Assembly (NCBI GenBank): GCA_028284285.1
Contig: JANQSA010000001.1
Coordinates: 372,001 to 436,000 of the forward strand
From: Croceivirga sp.
GTDB taxonomy: Bacteria; Bacteroidota; Bacteroidia; Flavobacteriales; Flavobacteriaceae
Length of the DNA stretch: 64,000 bases
Direction: 5' to 3'
This document shows, one piece after another, positions 51,290-60,613 of the stretch (its first letter is position 1; the number at the start of each line of letters is the position of its first letter). The notes below the pieces were generated by a model that ran no database searches, was not told the DNA's origin, and saw nothing but the letters and a program-made list of their open reading frames with translations. The position numbers and the translations under genes were made by a program.

Positions 51290-53278
51290 TCATTCCTCTT
51301 CCGAAGTATCGGTATCGCTATCTAACTCCCCTTTGGCCAACTGATGTTTCATGATATTCAAGTTCTTCAATTTCGCATTCCAGGTTTGGAGGGCAGCCTT
51401 TTGACGCTCAATGTTCTTGATCACCTCTTTTACCAAGGGGTTATCTTCCGAAGCATTGGAAAAAAACTGTAGGTTATTCTCCAATTGTCGTATTTCGCCC
51501 TTGCTTTCTTCTATTTTCCGCCGGATAAAGGTACGCTCACTGCTAATGGCCCTTTGGTTATTGTCCGATTTCGCTAACTGTTTAATCTTGTCGCCATACT
51601 TCAGCAATTCGGATTCCTGTTTGCTAATGTCCAGTTTTTTGAACAAGGCGTCAATTATTTTATTGAACTTGCTGTTGATATGCCGTTTGTTGTAAGGCAC
51701 ATAACCGTAGGATTTCCACTCTGAGAGGAATTCCTTGATTTTGGACAGGTCTTTTTCTCTGTTACCGCTTAATTGAAACGTTTTAAGCCGTTCCAGGCAG
51801 TTACTCTTCAATTCATAGTTGGCAAACTCCTTTTTTTGTGCAGTGTTTTTTTCCGAATGCAGGCGGTCAAAGTAATGGTTGCAAGCTGCTTTAAACTCGT
51901 TCCAGATTTTATCCGAATATCTTCGCGGAACATGGCCAATTCTTTTCCATTCCTTTTGGATCCTTTTCATTTCCGGAGTGGCCATTTCGTGGTCATCACT
52001 ATCCTTAAGCGCCTCTGCAATTCCCAGGAGGACCTTTTTTTTCTCCAGATTGTCGTGCTGTTCTTTTTTTAGTTCCTTGTAAAACTGGTTTTTCTTGCGG
52101 TTAAATGAACGCACAGCCTCCTTAAAACGCGACCAACAGTCTTCATTGGATTTGTGAGGTACTTTACCTGCTTTAAAGAATTGTTCACGCAAGGCCTCCA
52201 CCTGTTGTATTTGCTGTTGTATTCCTTTGTGGTTATCCGCTACACTTTGAGAAAGTGTTGCTATGTTCTCAATGATTTCGTTTTTCCTTTCCAGATTTTT
52301 TTCATAGGTAGCCTCTAAGTCTGCAAAATGGTCCTGCCTACGGGTATGCATGGCTTTTGTAGCTGCGCTAAATCGTTGCCAGATGTCTTCCCGTTTTTCC
52401 TTGGCCACAGGGCCTACTTCCTCTTTCCAGATCTTATGTAGGGTCTGTAATTCCCGAAAAGCTTTTCCTAGATCAGGTTCTTGCTGAAGCGCTTCTGCAC
52501 GCTCTATAAGCTTGAGTTTTTCTTCCAGATTATGTTTAAAATCCAGGTCTCGCAGTTCCCGGTTCAGATGTAAAAAATCATAGAAGATCTCTACATGATG
52601 GTGGTAAGTACGCCAGACATCATTATAGCTGTTTCTGGGAATAGGCCCGGCTTCGCGCCATTTTTCCTGGACTTCTTTGAAGTTCTTATAGGTAGTGTTA
52701 ATATCCTCCTCTACATTGACCAAACCTTTAAGTTCTTCGATCAGGGCCAAACGGTGCTGTAGGTTTTGTTGTAGCTGATGTTCAAGATTTCGGTAATACG
52801 TATCCCTTTTTTCGCGATACTCCTTGTATACTTCGTTAAATTGTCTTTTGGTAACCGAATTGTACCTGAAATCTATTTCGTTTCCGCCGCCGGCCACAAA
52901 TTCTTCTTTTTTATGTTCCAAAAAATCCTGGAACTTAAGATCAAATTCATGTTTGATAGCATTTACATGCTTGTTTATGGCCTGAACCTTTTCATTTTTT
53001 ACCAAGCGCTGAAGTTCCCCCACTAAATTTTCCATGCTCATGGCATGATAATCCAGAAAGGGGATATGATGCCGCTTTTCATTGTCTAGATCCTCTGCAT
53101 CTTCGGCATTTTCTTTTTCAATTTCACTGAGGACATCTTCTTGTTTTTGCGTATCTCCCGAGCTATTTGGGGTTTGTTCCAAATCTCCTCCTTCAGAAGT
53201 AGCATCTGTAGCTTCAATGTTTTCCTCAAGTTTTTGCCCCCCAGCAGTTTCCTGTGGTTTGTGTTCTTTACTGTCCAT
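51290..53278 (-). CDS. DUF349 domain protein
   Basis: This 662-aa helical protein has an acidic, low-complexity N-terminus (about 1-70) and then at least four DUF349 repeats. Each repeat has the pattern of two to three long helices with WREAGPIPRN, WKEEVGPVAKE, KAGKVPHKSNEDCWSRF, WKRIGHVPRR and similar motifs. The tail is basic and then acidic. DUF349 proteins are common in Bacteroidota. Their function is not established, though coiled-coil scaffolds or DNA/RNA association have been suggested. It precedes aroE and the DUF368 pair on the same strand. Confidence 0.9.
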   Translation of the reverse strand: MDSKEHKPQETAGGQKLEENIEATDATSEGGDLEQTPNSSGDTQKQEDVLSEIEKENAEDAEDLDNEKRHHIPFLDYHAMSMENLVGELQRLVKNEKVQAINKHVNAIKHEFDLKFQDFLEHKKEEFVAGGGNEIDFRYNSVTKRQFNEVYKEYREKRDTYYRNLEHQLQQNLQHRLALIEELKGLVNVEEDINTTYKNFKEVQEKWREAGPIPRNSYNDVWRTYHHHVEIFYDFLHLNRELRDLDFKHNLEEKLKLIERAEALQQEPDLGKAFRELQTLHKIWKEEVGPVAKEKREDIWQRFSAATKAMHTRRQDHFADLEATYEKNLERKNEIIENIATLSQSVADNHKGIQQQIQQVEALREQFFKAGKVPHKSNEDCWSRFKEAVRSFNRKKNQFYKELKKEQHDNLEKKKVLLGIAEALKDSDDHEMATPEMKRIQKEWKRIGHVPRRYSDKIWNEFKAACNHYFDRLHSEKNTAQKKEFANYELKSNCLERLKTFQLSGNREKDLSKIKEFLSEWKSYGYVPYNKRHINSKFNKIIDALFKKLDISKQESELLKYGDKIKQLAKSDNNQRAISSERTFIRRKIEESKGEIRQLENNLQFFSNASEDNPLVKEVIKNIERQKAALQTWNAKLKNLNIMKHQLAKGELDSDTDTSEEE

Positions 53279-53396
53279 CCTTTTGCTCTTTAAAGGTTAG
53301 ATTGATGGCTGTAGAAGAAGTCTGTTTTATTACTTCACCTCAACAAAAATAAGGATTCTTGATTTGTGATTCTTGAAGGGGCTGCTATTTCCATGG

Positions 53397-54146
53397 CTAA
53401 GAATTCCAGATCTGCCAGGCCCGTTCCGCTTGAAATTGTAACATGGGCAGCCCATTTTGGATAATCGCTCCCCGTTTTTTGCCTTCGGAAAGGAAAGCCG
53501 TTTCTTCCGGATTGTAAATAAGGTCATATAAAATATGGGTGCTTTCTATACACTCATATGGGATTTGAGGCTTATCTGTTACGTTGGGAAAGGTTCCTAC
53601 CGGGGTACAATTAATAATAAGTTGAAATTCCTGGAAATGCGTTTTCTTAAGTTCGGAATACCCGAATTGCTCTTTGTTGGGATCCCTTGAGACATGAGTA
53701 AAATCTATACCCAAACGATCCAAAACAAAAACAACCGCCCTGGAAGCTCCGCCGGTTCCCAAAACCAACGCTTTTTTGTGATGTGCCGCAAGTAAAGGTG
53801 AAAGGGATTTTTCAAATCCGAAGGCATCTGTATTGTAGCCCACCAATTGGTTACCTTCAAATTTTATCGTATTCACCGCACCAATACGTTCCGCTTCTTT
53901 AGACAGTACATCCAGATATGGAATAATTTTCTGCTTATAGGGAATGGTTACGTTTACACCGTGAAGCACATTTTGTTGAACAAGCGCCTCAAACTCTGAA
54001 ATAGCGGCTAAGTCAAAATTTTCGTAAGTATAACCGCTCAGGCCCGAATCGGTAAATTTTTTAGTGAAATACGGTTTTGAAAAAGAATAGGAGATGTTCC
54101 TTCCTACAAGTCCGTAGCGTTTTTTAGTCTTGTCTATTGCGTCCAT
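53397..54146 (-). CDS. aroE: Shikimate dehydrogenase
   Basis: This 249-aa NADPH enzyme reduces 3-dehydroshikimate in the chorismate pathway. Landmarks are SKPYFTKKF near the start, NVTIPYKQKIIPYLD with the catalytic Lys, GAVNTIKFEG, the dinucleotide motif LGTGGASRAVV and NCTPVGTFPN. The protein is slightly shorter than E. coli AroE (272 aa). It overlaps the start region of the DUF368 gene by 23 bp, so it probably shares that transcript. Confidence 0.94.
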   Translation of the reverse strand: MDAIDKTKKRYGLVGRNISYSFSKPYFTKKFTDSGLSGYTYENFDLAAISEFEALVQQNVLHGVNVTIPYKQKIIPYLDVLSKEAERIGAVNTIKFEGNQLVGYNTDAFGFEKSLSPLLAAHHKKALVLGTGGASRAVVFVLDRLGIDFTHVSRDPNKEQFGYSELKKTHFQEFQLIINCTPVGTFPNVTDKPQIPYECIESTHILYDLIYNPEETAFLSEGKKRGAIIQNGLPMLQFQAERAWQIWNS

Positions 54147-55143
54147 ACCAATCCAAACTCAATAATATAAAAATGCCAAAAATTATAAAGAAAACCGCAC
54201 CCCAGTTTTCCATGTTACTGAAATCCGGCCAATACCGCTGGTAATTGGCAATAATAGGGTCTCCGTTGGAATCAAAAAGTGTATTACCCGTACTATCTAC
54301 CTTAAAAATGGTCCTTTTCCATGGCCAAAGTACGCCCAAGGAACCGGTTATAAAACCAATGATCACTGAGGTAGTCACTTTTTTATAGTGTTTTAACAAG
54401 TACCCCAAAGAGTGAGAGAGTGTTACCAGGCCCGTTGCGGAACCCAAAGTGAAAACGGCAAGAATTTTTAATGTATTCAGGCGCTCTACATTTTGCAGAA
54501 AACTATAGTCGCCCTGGAATACCTCGGAGAGACTATCATAAAGGCTGTTAACAGAGTCTACAAGCAACAGGACATAGTTTCCCATGAGGATGAGAATAAA
54601 TGAACCTGAGAGTCCTGGTAATGTCATGCCCGAAACACTGATAATCCCACAAAAAAAGATGAAAAACAGATTATCATTCTCTTTGGCAGGACTGAAAAAA
54701 CTAATTGAAATGCCTATTAGAAACCCCACGATACCTGCTAAAATGGTCTTTCGGTTCCAGCCTTCAAAATCTTTGGAGATGTAATAAATAGATCCAATGA
54801 TCATCCCAAAAAAGGCGGCCCAGACATAAAGCTCCTTTCTTTCCAGGAAAAAATCCAGCAGGCGGGATACACTAAAATAACTTATCAGCATTCCCGAGAT
54901 CAAAAGAATTAGAAAGGTAGCATTGGTGTAACGATAAAAAGCTTTGAACCGACCGTTGAATAAAAGCTTTAGTGCTTTCAGATTTATTTTTTGTAAGGAA
55001 TAGATGAACTCTTCATAAAATCCTCCAACGAATGCTACGATACCTCCTGAAACCCCGGGAACCTTATTGGCGGCTCCCATAAAGAGTCCTTTCAGGACCA
55101 GATAAAGCTTATCCCAGAATGTCCGCGATTTGTGCATGGGCAA
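54124..55143 (-). CDS. DUF368 membrane protein (PopT-like)
   Basis: This 339-aa integral membrane protein has about nine TM helices. DUF368 proteins have been described as polyprenyl-phosphate transporters (PopT) that return the C55-P carrier to the cytoplasmic side. The two inverted-topology PG(V/L)SG motifs are visible: PGVSGGIVAFVGGFYEEF and LPGLSGSFILILMGNY. It is a paralogue of the adjacent gene at 55154, 10 bp away. The pair could provide redundancy or act as a heteromer. Confidence 0.9.
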   Translation of the reverse strand: MPMHKSRTFWDKLYLVLKGLFMGAANKVPGVSGGIVAFVGGFYEEFIYSLQKINLKALKLLFNGRFKAFYRYTNATFLILLISGMLISYFSVSRLLDFFLERKELYVWAAFFGMIIGSIYYISKDFEGWNRKTILAGIVGFLIGISISFFSPAKENDNLFFIFFCGIISVSGMTLPGLSGSFILILMGNYVLLLVDSVNSLYDSLSEVFQGDYSFLQNVERLNTLKILAVFTLGSATGLVTLSHSLGYLLKHYKKVTTSVIIGFITGSLGVLWPWKRTIFKVDSTGNTLFDSNGDPIIANYQRYWPDFSNMENWGAVFFIIFGIFILLSLDWYGRNRQD

Positions 55144-55153
55144 CCCCGGCTTC

Positions 55154-56068
55154 CTATTTTTTGGAAGCCATCCTTTCCAGGATAAAAATAAGGGAAAATC
55201 CGACGATGGCTAAACCAATAGCCCAGATAAGTTGGGGGTCACCCTCAAAGGTAAAAGGACTCACGTTTTTCTCTTTGATCGTTATGATCTTATCTTCAAA
55301 AGTCTTGGTTTCCAAAACGAGTTTCCAGGGCCATATTTTGCTCAGGGAACCTAAAATAAAACCCGTTAAAAGTGCCAGGGTGATCCCCCGGTATTTTTTG
55401 AACATCCATTTTAACAAACGGGCAAAACTTAGCAATCCGATAACGGCGCCCATACCTACCGTCGCCACCATAATGATATTGCGTTCATGGACGGCATCCA
55501 ATATGGTTTTGTAAGAACCCAGAAGCACCAAAATGAAAGCGCCGGAAATTCCCGGCAAGATCATAGCACATACTGCCAAGGCTCCGGATAAGAGTAAATA
55601 AGGCAGGCTGTCAACGTTGTTATTGGGAGGCAAAGTGGTAATAAAATAAGCGATGGCCGTGCCCAATACCAGGCTTAACACTGTTGCCAGGTTCCATTTT
55701 TCAATTTCTTTTCCTACCAGAAAGATACTCGCCAAAACCAAGCCAAAAAAGAAAGACCACAACAGTATGGGCTGATTTTCCAGTAGCCAACTCAACACTT
55801 TTGCCAGCGAAAGTACGCTAATGAAAATTCCGAGAAACAACGCAAGAAGAAAATTCCCGTTGAGCCGTTTCCAAAAGGTGGGGAAGCCTTCCTTTTTTAA
55901 GACGGCGAATAATGGCAAATTGATGTTATTGATGGAGGTGATCAATTCCTCATAAATCCCTGAGATAAAAGCAATAGTACCGCCGGAAACTCCGGGAACT
56001 ACATCCGCTGCGCCCATGGCCATACCTTTTAAGGTGATTATGACATAATCTTTTAATTTACGGGGCAT
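55154..56068 (-). CDS. DUF368 membrane protein (PopT-like), paralogue
   Basis: This 304-aa integral membrane protein is of the same family as the next gene. The two signature repeats read PGVSGGTIAFISGIYEEL and LPGISGAFILVLLGSY. It is shorter and lacks the longer periplasmic loop and C-terminal extension of its neighbour. DUF368 members are known as C55-P transporters (PopT), so a role in envelope lipid-carrier recycling is inferred. Twenty-seven bp separate it from the TPR gene. Confidence 0.9.
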   Translation of the reverse strand: MPRKLKDYVIITLKGMAMGAADVVPGVSGGTIAFISGIYEELITSINNINLPLFAVLKKEGFPTFWKRLNGNFLLALFLGIFISVLSLAKVLSWLLENQPILLWSFFFGLVLASIFLVGKEIEKWNLATVLSLVLGTAIAYFITTLPPNNNVDSLPYLLLSGALAVCAMILPGISGAFILVLLGSYKTILDAVHERNIIMVATVGMGAVIGLLSFARLLKWMFKKYRGITLALLTGFILGSLSKIWPWKLVLETKTFEDKIITIKEKNVSPFTFEGDPQLIWAIGLAIVGFSLIFILERMASKK

Positions 56069-56095
56069 GAAAAAAATGAGATTAAAAGCTGCTTC

Positions 56096-57496
56096 TTAGG
56101 TAGATGCCTTTTTGTTAGGTTTTATGCTCTCCTGAATCCATTTGATTGTTTCAAATTCAGGATACATTTTAAGAAAAACAGCTGATTTCTGTGGGTTTAA
56201 CCGCAATGCTATTCCCATTTTCTCTTTAGCCATTGATGTGTTTTTTGTCTTGAGATACAAGCCTGAAAGCTGATAAAACAATTCGGCGTCCTCCGGATAA
56301 AATTCCAGTCCCTGAAGCAGTACCTGCACAGCTGATTCATAATCGCCTAATTGGTGTAATACCTTTCCCCAATTCTTCCAGGTATCCAGTTCGTAATTGC
56401 CCAGGTCTACCGTTTGCTTAAAGGCAAAGTCCGCCTCATCAAAGTTTTGAAGGGCCTGAAAAATTTCGGCATTTTTCTTCCAATAGAGCGGATTCTCCCC
56501 ATCAATGTTAATCGCTTTATTAATGTAAAGAAGTGCCTTTTTATAGTTTTTGTTTGTAATGTAGTATTCTGTTATGGCAAGCCATCCTTTATCCAACAAG
56601 GGATCCTCGTGTACCGTGTTGTAATAATAGTATTTGGCCAGATCATTATTACCTAATTTTTCGTGACATTTTCCTATCCGTAGATAGGCATGAGAGGTGG
56701 GATCGTCAAGGGAAATGGTGGTTTCGTAACACTCGATGGCCTCATTGTACCTGCCCAGCCTTTCTAAAACCTTGCCTTTTTCAAAATAAGCACCTAAAAA
56801 GTTGTCATCGGAAATGATAGCAAAATCAAAAGCCGTTAACGCTTCCTGATACAGTCCTTTAGCGAAGTACATTTTACCGAGCTGGTGCCAAGCTACTTCA
56901 GAATACGGATTGCGCTCCAGATAATCATTGAGATATTGAATAGCACCGTCAAAATCTTCCAGGAACTCAAAACAATAGACTACATTATACAGCGAAGAAT
57001 AATCACTTTCGTCAAACTCTACACATTTAATAAAACACCGCTTGGCTTGCCCGTAATTGTCCATAAAAAGATATTCCATGCCCAGAAGAGAATAGATATC
57101 AAAACTATTTTTAGCCATATGCAAGGCTTCCAATAGCATATTTACGGCGCCTTGATGATTGTCCTGTTTGGAGAGAATATTGGCGCGTTGAATATAGATT
57201 TCCGTGTTATTGGCATCTATGTCCTGAAGTTCATCTAAAATCTGTTCTGCATCTTCAAAATGATCTTCAAAGACAAGTACTTCCACTTGCAACAATTTTA
57301 ATTCCGCAGAGTGGGGGTGTTGTTGTAGTCCAATTTGGATGGCTTTCTTGCCCAGGGAGACCTTGCCCAGGTTTAAATAATAATGAATGATATCCTCAAA
57401 ATCCTCAGCATCAAAGAAATAGACATCGTCCGTCTTGAGCATGGATTCAAATTTGAGAATGAATTCGTCAGGTCTTTCGCTAGGGTCTAACGCCAT
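56096..57496 (-). CDS. TPR-repeat protein
   Basis: This 466-aa soluble protein is composed of tandem tetratricopeptide repeats from about residue 60 to 460, with typical helix pairs (AEQILDELQDIDANN, FLGAYFEKGKVLERLGRYNEAI, AYLRIGKCHEKLGNNDLAKY). It is acidic and lacks a signal peptide, so it is probably cytoplasmic. TPR proteins act as scaffolds, and the partner is unknown. It lies in a run of envelope-related genes (DUF368 pair, OstA-like protein). Confidence 0.88.
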   Translation of the reverse strand: MALDPSERPDEFILKFESMLKTDDVYFFDAEDFEDIIHYYLNLGKVSLGKKAIQIGLQQHPHSAELKLLQVEVLVFEDHFEDAEQILDELQDIDANNTEIYIQRANILSKQDNHQGAVNMLLEALHMAKNSFDIYSLLGMEYLFMDNYGQAKRCFIKCVEFDESDYSSLYNVVYCFEFLEDFDGAIQYLNDYLERNPYSEVAWHQLGKMYFAKGLYQEALTAFDFAIISDDNFLGAYFEKGKVLERLGRYNEAIECYETTISLDDPTSHAYLRIGKCHEKLGNNDLAKYYYYNTVHEDPLLDKGWLAITEYYITNKNYKKALLYINKAINIDGENPLYWKKNAEIFQALQNFDEADFAFKQTVDLGNYELDTWKNWGKVLHQLGDYESAVQVLLQGLEFYPEDAELFYQLSGLYLKTKNTSMAKEKMGIALRLNPQKSAVFLKMYPEFETIKWIQESIKPNKKAST

Positions 57497-57584
57497 AGAA
57501 ACGGTGTTTGGTTTAACTATGGACTTAAAATTAGCCGTAAAACGGCGTCATTCATGTCCTGGATTTGGGTTTGTTATCAACAAA

Positions 57585-58775
57585 TTAGTTAACAGTCTTG
57601 TTTATGTTATTCAGTATTTGGACGATTTTTTTGCATCCTAGTTTAATCTCTTCCTCGGAAATTGTCAGGGGTGGGGAAATCCTCACTGCCCTGGGCTCAA
57701 AAAGCAGCCAGAACAAAATAAGCTGCTGTTTTGCTGCTTCCAGTACCAGGGTATTGGCTATTTCCGGAGTGTCAAAAATCAAGGCCAGCATTAATCCTTT
57801 GCCTCGTATTTCTTTGATCAAAGGGTGTACCAAAGATGCTCTGAAAAGAGATTCTTTTTTTAGCGTGTCTTCAATAATATGATTTTCAGTAAGTTCCTTT
57901 AATGTGGCCAAAGCGGCTGCCGCAATGACAGGATTACCGCCAAATGTGGTGATATGTCCTAATTTGGGATTGTCCCGTAACAGTTGCATGTGCTTTTGAG
58001 AGGCTACAAAAGCCCCTACGGGCAATCCGGAAGCCATTCCTTTGCCAATAACCATAATATCGGGGATACAATCAAAGTGTTCAAAGGCAAACAATTTTCC
58101 AGTACGTCCAAATCCGGGTTGTATTTCGTCCAGAATCAATAAAGCCCCTACCATATCACAGCGTTCACGTACTTTTTGAAGATATCCATTTGTGGGCAAA
58201 ATAAAACCTGCTCCTCCTTGAATTGTTTCCAGGATTACGGCTGCTGTTTTGGTGGTGATACGGTCTAATTCGGCTACATTGTTAAATGCAATAAAGGAGA
58301 CACCGGGCATTAACGGGCGGAAGACGCTTTTTCTTTCCTCAAACCCCATGATGCTTAAGCTGCCTGTGGTATTTCCGTGATAGGCATTATGGGCTGCGAT
58401 GAATTCCGATCTTCCGGTTACTCTTCGTGCAAGTTTTAACGCCCCTTCCATTGCTTCGGTACCGGAATTGACCAGATACGTGGTCTCCAGGGGTGCGGGC
58501 AGGAAGGAAGCCAGGAGTTTGGAATACTCAACAGCGGGCTGTTGGATGTATTCCCCGTAAACCATCACATGAAGGTATTTTTTTAGTTGTTCTTCAACGG
58601 CTTTTACCACCCTTGGGGGACAATGGCCCAAACCACAGGCCGAAACCCCGGCCACAAAATCCAGGTGCGCCTTCCCGGTGGTATCAAAAATATAACTTCC
58701 CTTGGCATGGGAGACTTCCAATCCTAAAGGATGAGGAGTGGTCTGTGCCTGATATTTAAAAAAATCTTCTTTCAA
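57585..58775 (-). CDS. PLP-dependent aminotransferase, class III
   Basis: This 396-aa enzyme is of the ornithine/GABA/acetylornithine aminotransferase family. The start is a TTG (MKEDFFKYQAQTTPHPLGLEV). The PLP Lys is in VIGKGMASGLPVGAF, and AHNAYHGNTTGSLS, ILDEIQPGFGRTG and TTFGGNP are the other conserved blocks. Where many members have GHCHP, it reads GHCPP. The substrate cannot be told. It is not next to arginine or lysine biosynthesis genes. Confidence 0.9.
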   Translation of the reverse strand: MKEDFFKYQAQTTPHPLGLEVSHAKGSYIFDTTGKAHLDFVAGVSACGLGHCPPRVVKAVEEQLKKYLHVMVYGEYIQQPAVEYSKLLASFLPAPLETTYLVNSGTEAMEGALKLARRVTGRSEFIAAHNAYHGNTTGSLSIMGFEERKSVFRPLMPGVSFIAFNNVAELDRITTKTAAVILETIQGGAGFILPTNGYLQKVRERCDMVGALLILDEIQPGFGRTGKLFAFEHFDCIPDIMVIGKGMASGLPVGAFVASQKHMQLLRDNPKLGHITTFGGNPVIAAAALATLKELTENHIIEDTLKKESLFRASLVHPLIKEIRGKGLMLALIFDTPEIANTLVLEAAKQQLILFWLLFEPRAVRISPPLTISEEEIKLGCKKIVQILNNINKTVN

Positions 58776-58838
58776 AAGATATAATCCGTCATGTTTAAAA
58801 AGGAGATCAAGACCATTCCAAATATAAGGGGACAGGTA

Positions 58839-60548
58839 TTACCGGCCATTATCTGATTTTTTTACTATTGGCGTTTTGGGAAGTATAGCTTGTGTATTGG
58901 GTGGACCTGGTGGTGATCCCTGATTTTCCCCTCCACTGCGTTCCCGCTCTTCCTGATCAATATCAATAGAGGTATCAATTCCCCTAATCCTGACCAGTTC
59001 AATAGTATTATCGTCTTCATCAAAAATATCTTCTTTGGATAGTATACGCTCATCACCCCTCCAGATAAAACCTTTAAGCTTTCTGCTCTCTTGCGGTAAA
59101 TCCTTTTCTGGGAAGATATCGCCGTCAGGATTTATAAAAAAAGTAATGTCCTCTATATCGTTATTCGCCATTTCCAAACGTATCTTACTGCAGATAGTTT
59201 TGTCTATACCAATAAGTTCGTTTTCATCATTATACATATAATAGATGACCTCCGTGTTTTTCACAAGATCCACTATCTTCAATTCGTTGTCAATGAACTT
59301 TCCAAACAAATCTTTCCCTTTGGCCTGATTGTACCCCGTTTTACCAATAGTATCAAAGGCTATGATAAATGCGTTGTCAATGACCCTTAGCGAATCCAAT
59401 TCTTCGGTTTCCATATTGGAAATCAAGTGGATGCTATCCCCGGTCATCTGGTTATCCACATTCCACATGATAGGATCTGTGATCAATTGGGTGATTCCCG
59501 TTCTTTCTTCGGAATGAATGGAATCACATTTGCCACTTAGGCCGGTTTTGAAAAACTTTGCATTTCTAAATGCCCTCAACACCCTGGCCTCCGGTTGTCC
59601 CGTTACCATTAACGTATCACCATGGATGTACAGGGAGTCCTGCTCCACCAAATTAATCGCTACCGCTCTTTTTGTAGCAAAGACCGAGTCTTTTTCTTTA
59701 AAGACTTCCGCGTAATGCGCTCGAATAACCCCTTGGTTTATAGTATCCGTAACCTGGATATTATTGGTGGCTGACGCAAAAGAAGCGACCTTGTCAAAAT
59801 AAACACTATCCCCTACAATTATTCTGTTACCGTAATTGATTTTTGTATTCTTTACGCCGTATCCCTGTTCTATTTTAGTGTCGTAAAAACCACGTTCACA
59901 ATAAATAGTATAGTCTTCTCCCACTATGGTAGAGGGTCCGTACATATAGGCGTTTTTGGACACCCGGTAATAATGAAGTTCTTCGGAATCAATGATGTAT
60001 TCAGGATTGTCTATGTGAACACTGTCCTGAAATTTCACTTTTTTTATTTCCATAAAATACGTACCTATTTTACTGGTAAGCACGTTCACGGAATCTACCA
60101 CTTTACCTCCGGTATTGTAAAAAGACTGTTGTTTCTCACGGTCAAAATATAACGTATCCGTGGTCAGGGTCATTTGGCCGTCCGAAAGATCCACATTTTC
60201 AAAAGCCCGGGCCAGCCGAGTATTGCCTTCGTAATCCAGTTTTCCACTATTCATCTCGATGGAATCTCCCTGTTGTAACCGGACATTTCCAATAGCCTTT
60301 AATTTGTTTTCCTGTGCATAAAAAACGGCCACATCACACCATAAGTCGGCACCTTGATGTTCAAACTGTACCTGGCGTTCATCGTCTTTACTAAAGATTG
60401 AAGCACCGGGAAATTGATTTTCATCTTTGGTAAAATTAGCGCCGTAGACAATGTTGATCTGTCTGCCTTCCGGTGCTTCTTGTTGCGTCCAACCGGTGAA
60501 TACTGAAAAAGTTGAAAGTAAAAAAAATACTTTTTTCAAGATTCGCAA
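58839..60548 (-). CDS. OstA-like/LptA-domain periplasmic protein
   Basis: This 569-aa exported protein has repeated beta-jellyroll OstA/LptA segments. Repeated strands of the type KLKAIGNVRLQQGDSIEMNS, TLTTDTLYFDREKQ and EARVLRAFRNAKF are visible over about residues 40-420. It should take part in carrying LPS across the periplasm, with LptB at 34.6 kb as a plausible partner. It is much longer than the E. coli LptA (185 aa) and is typical of the Bacteroidota OstA-like group. The start is probably TTG, and the tail is acidic then Pro-rich. Confidence 0.88.
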   Translation of the reverse strand: MRILKKVFFLLSTFSVFTGWTQQEAPEGRQINIVYGANFTKDENQFPGASIFSKDDERQVQFEHQGADLWCDVAVFYAQENKLKAIGNVRLQQGDSIEMNSGKLDYEGNTRLARAFENVDLSDGQMTLTTDTLYFDREKQQSFYNTGGKVVDSVNVLTSKIGTYFMEIKKVKFQDSVHIDNPEYIIDSEELHYYRVSKNAYMYGPSTIVGEDYTIYCERGFYDTKIEQGYGVKNTKINYGNRIIVGDSVYFDKVASFASATNNIQVTDTINQGVIRAHYAEVFKEKDSVFATKRAVAINLVEQDSLYIHGDTLMVTGQPEARVLRAFRNAKFFKTGLSGKCDSIHSEERTGITQLITDPIMWNVDNQMTGDSIHLISNMETEELDSLRVIDNAFIIAFDTIGKTGYNQAKGKDLFGKFIDNELKIVDLVKNTEVIYYMYNDENELIGIDKTICSKIRLEMANNDIEDITFFINPDGDIFPEKDLPQESRKLKGFIWRGDERILSKEDIFDEDDNTIELVRIRGIDTSIDIDQEERERSGGENQGSPPGPPNTQAILPKTPIVKKSDNGR

Positions 60549-60613
60549 TTTGGGTTAAAAGTAGGGTTTTTGTTCTTTGGTGTGCAACATCATTAGTAAA
60601 CCTTTAGTACTGT

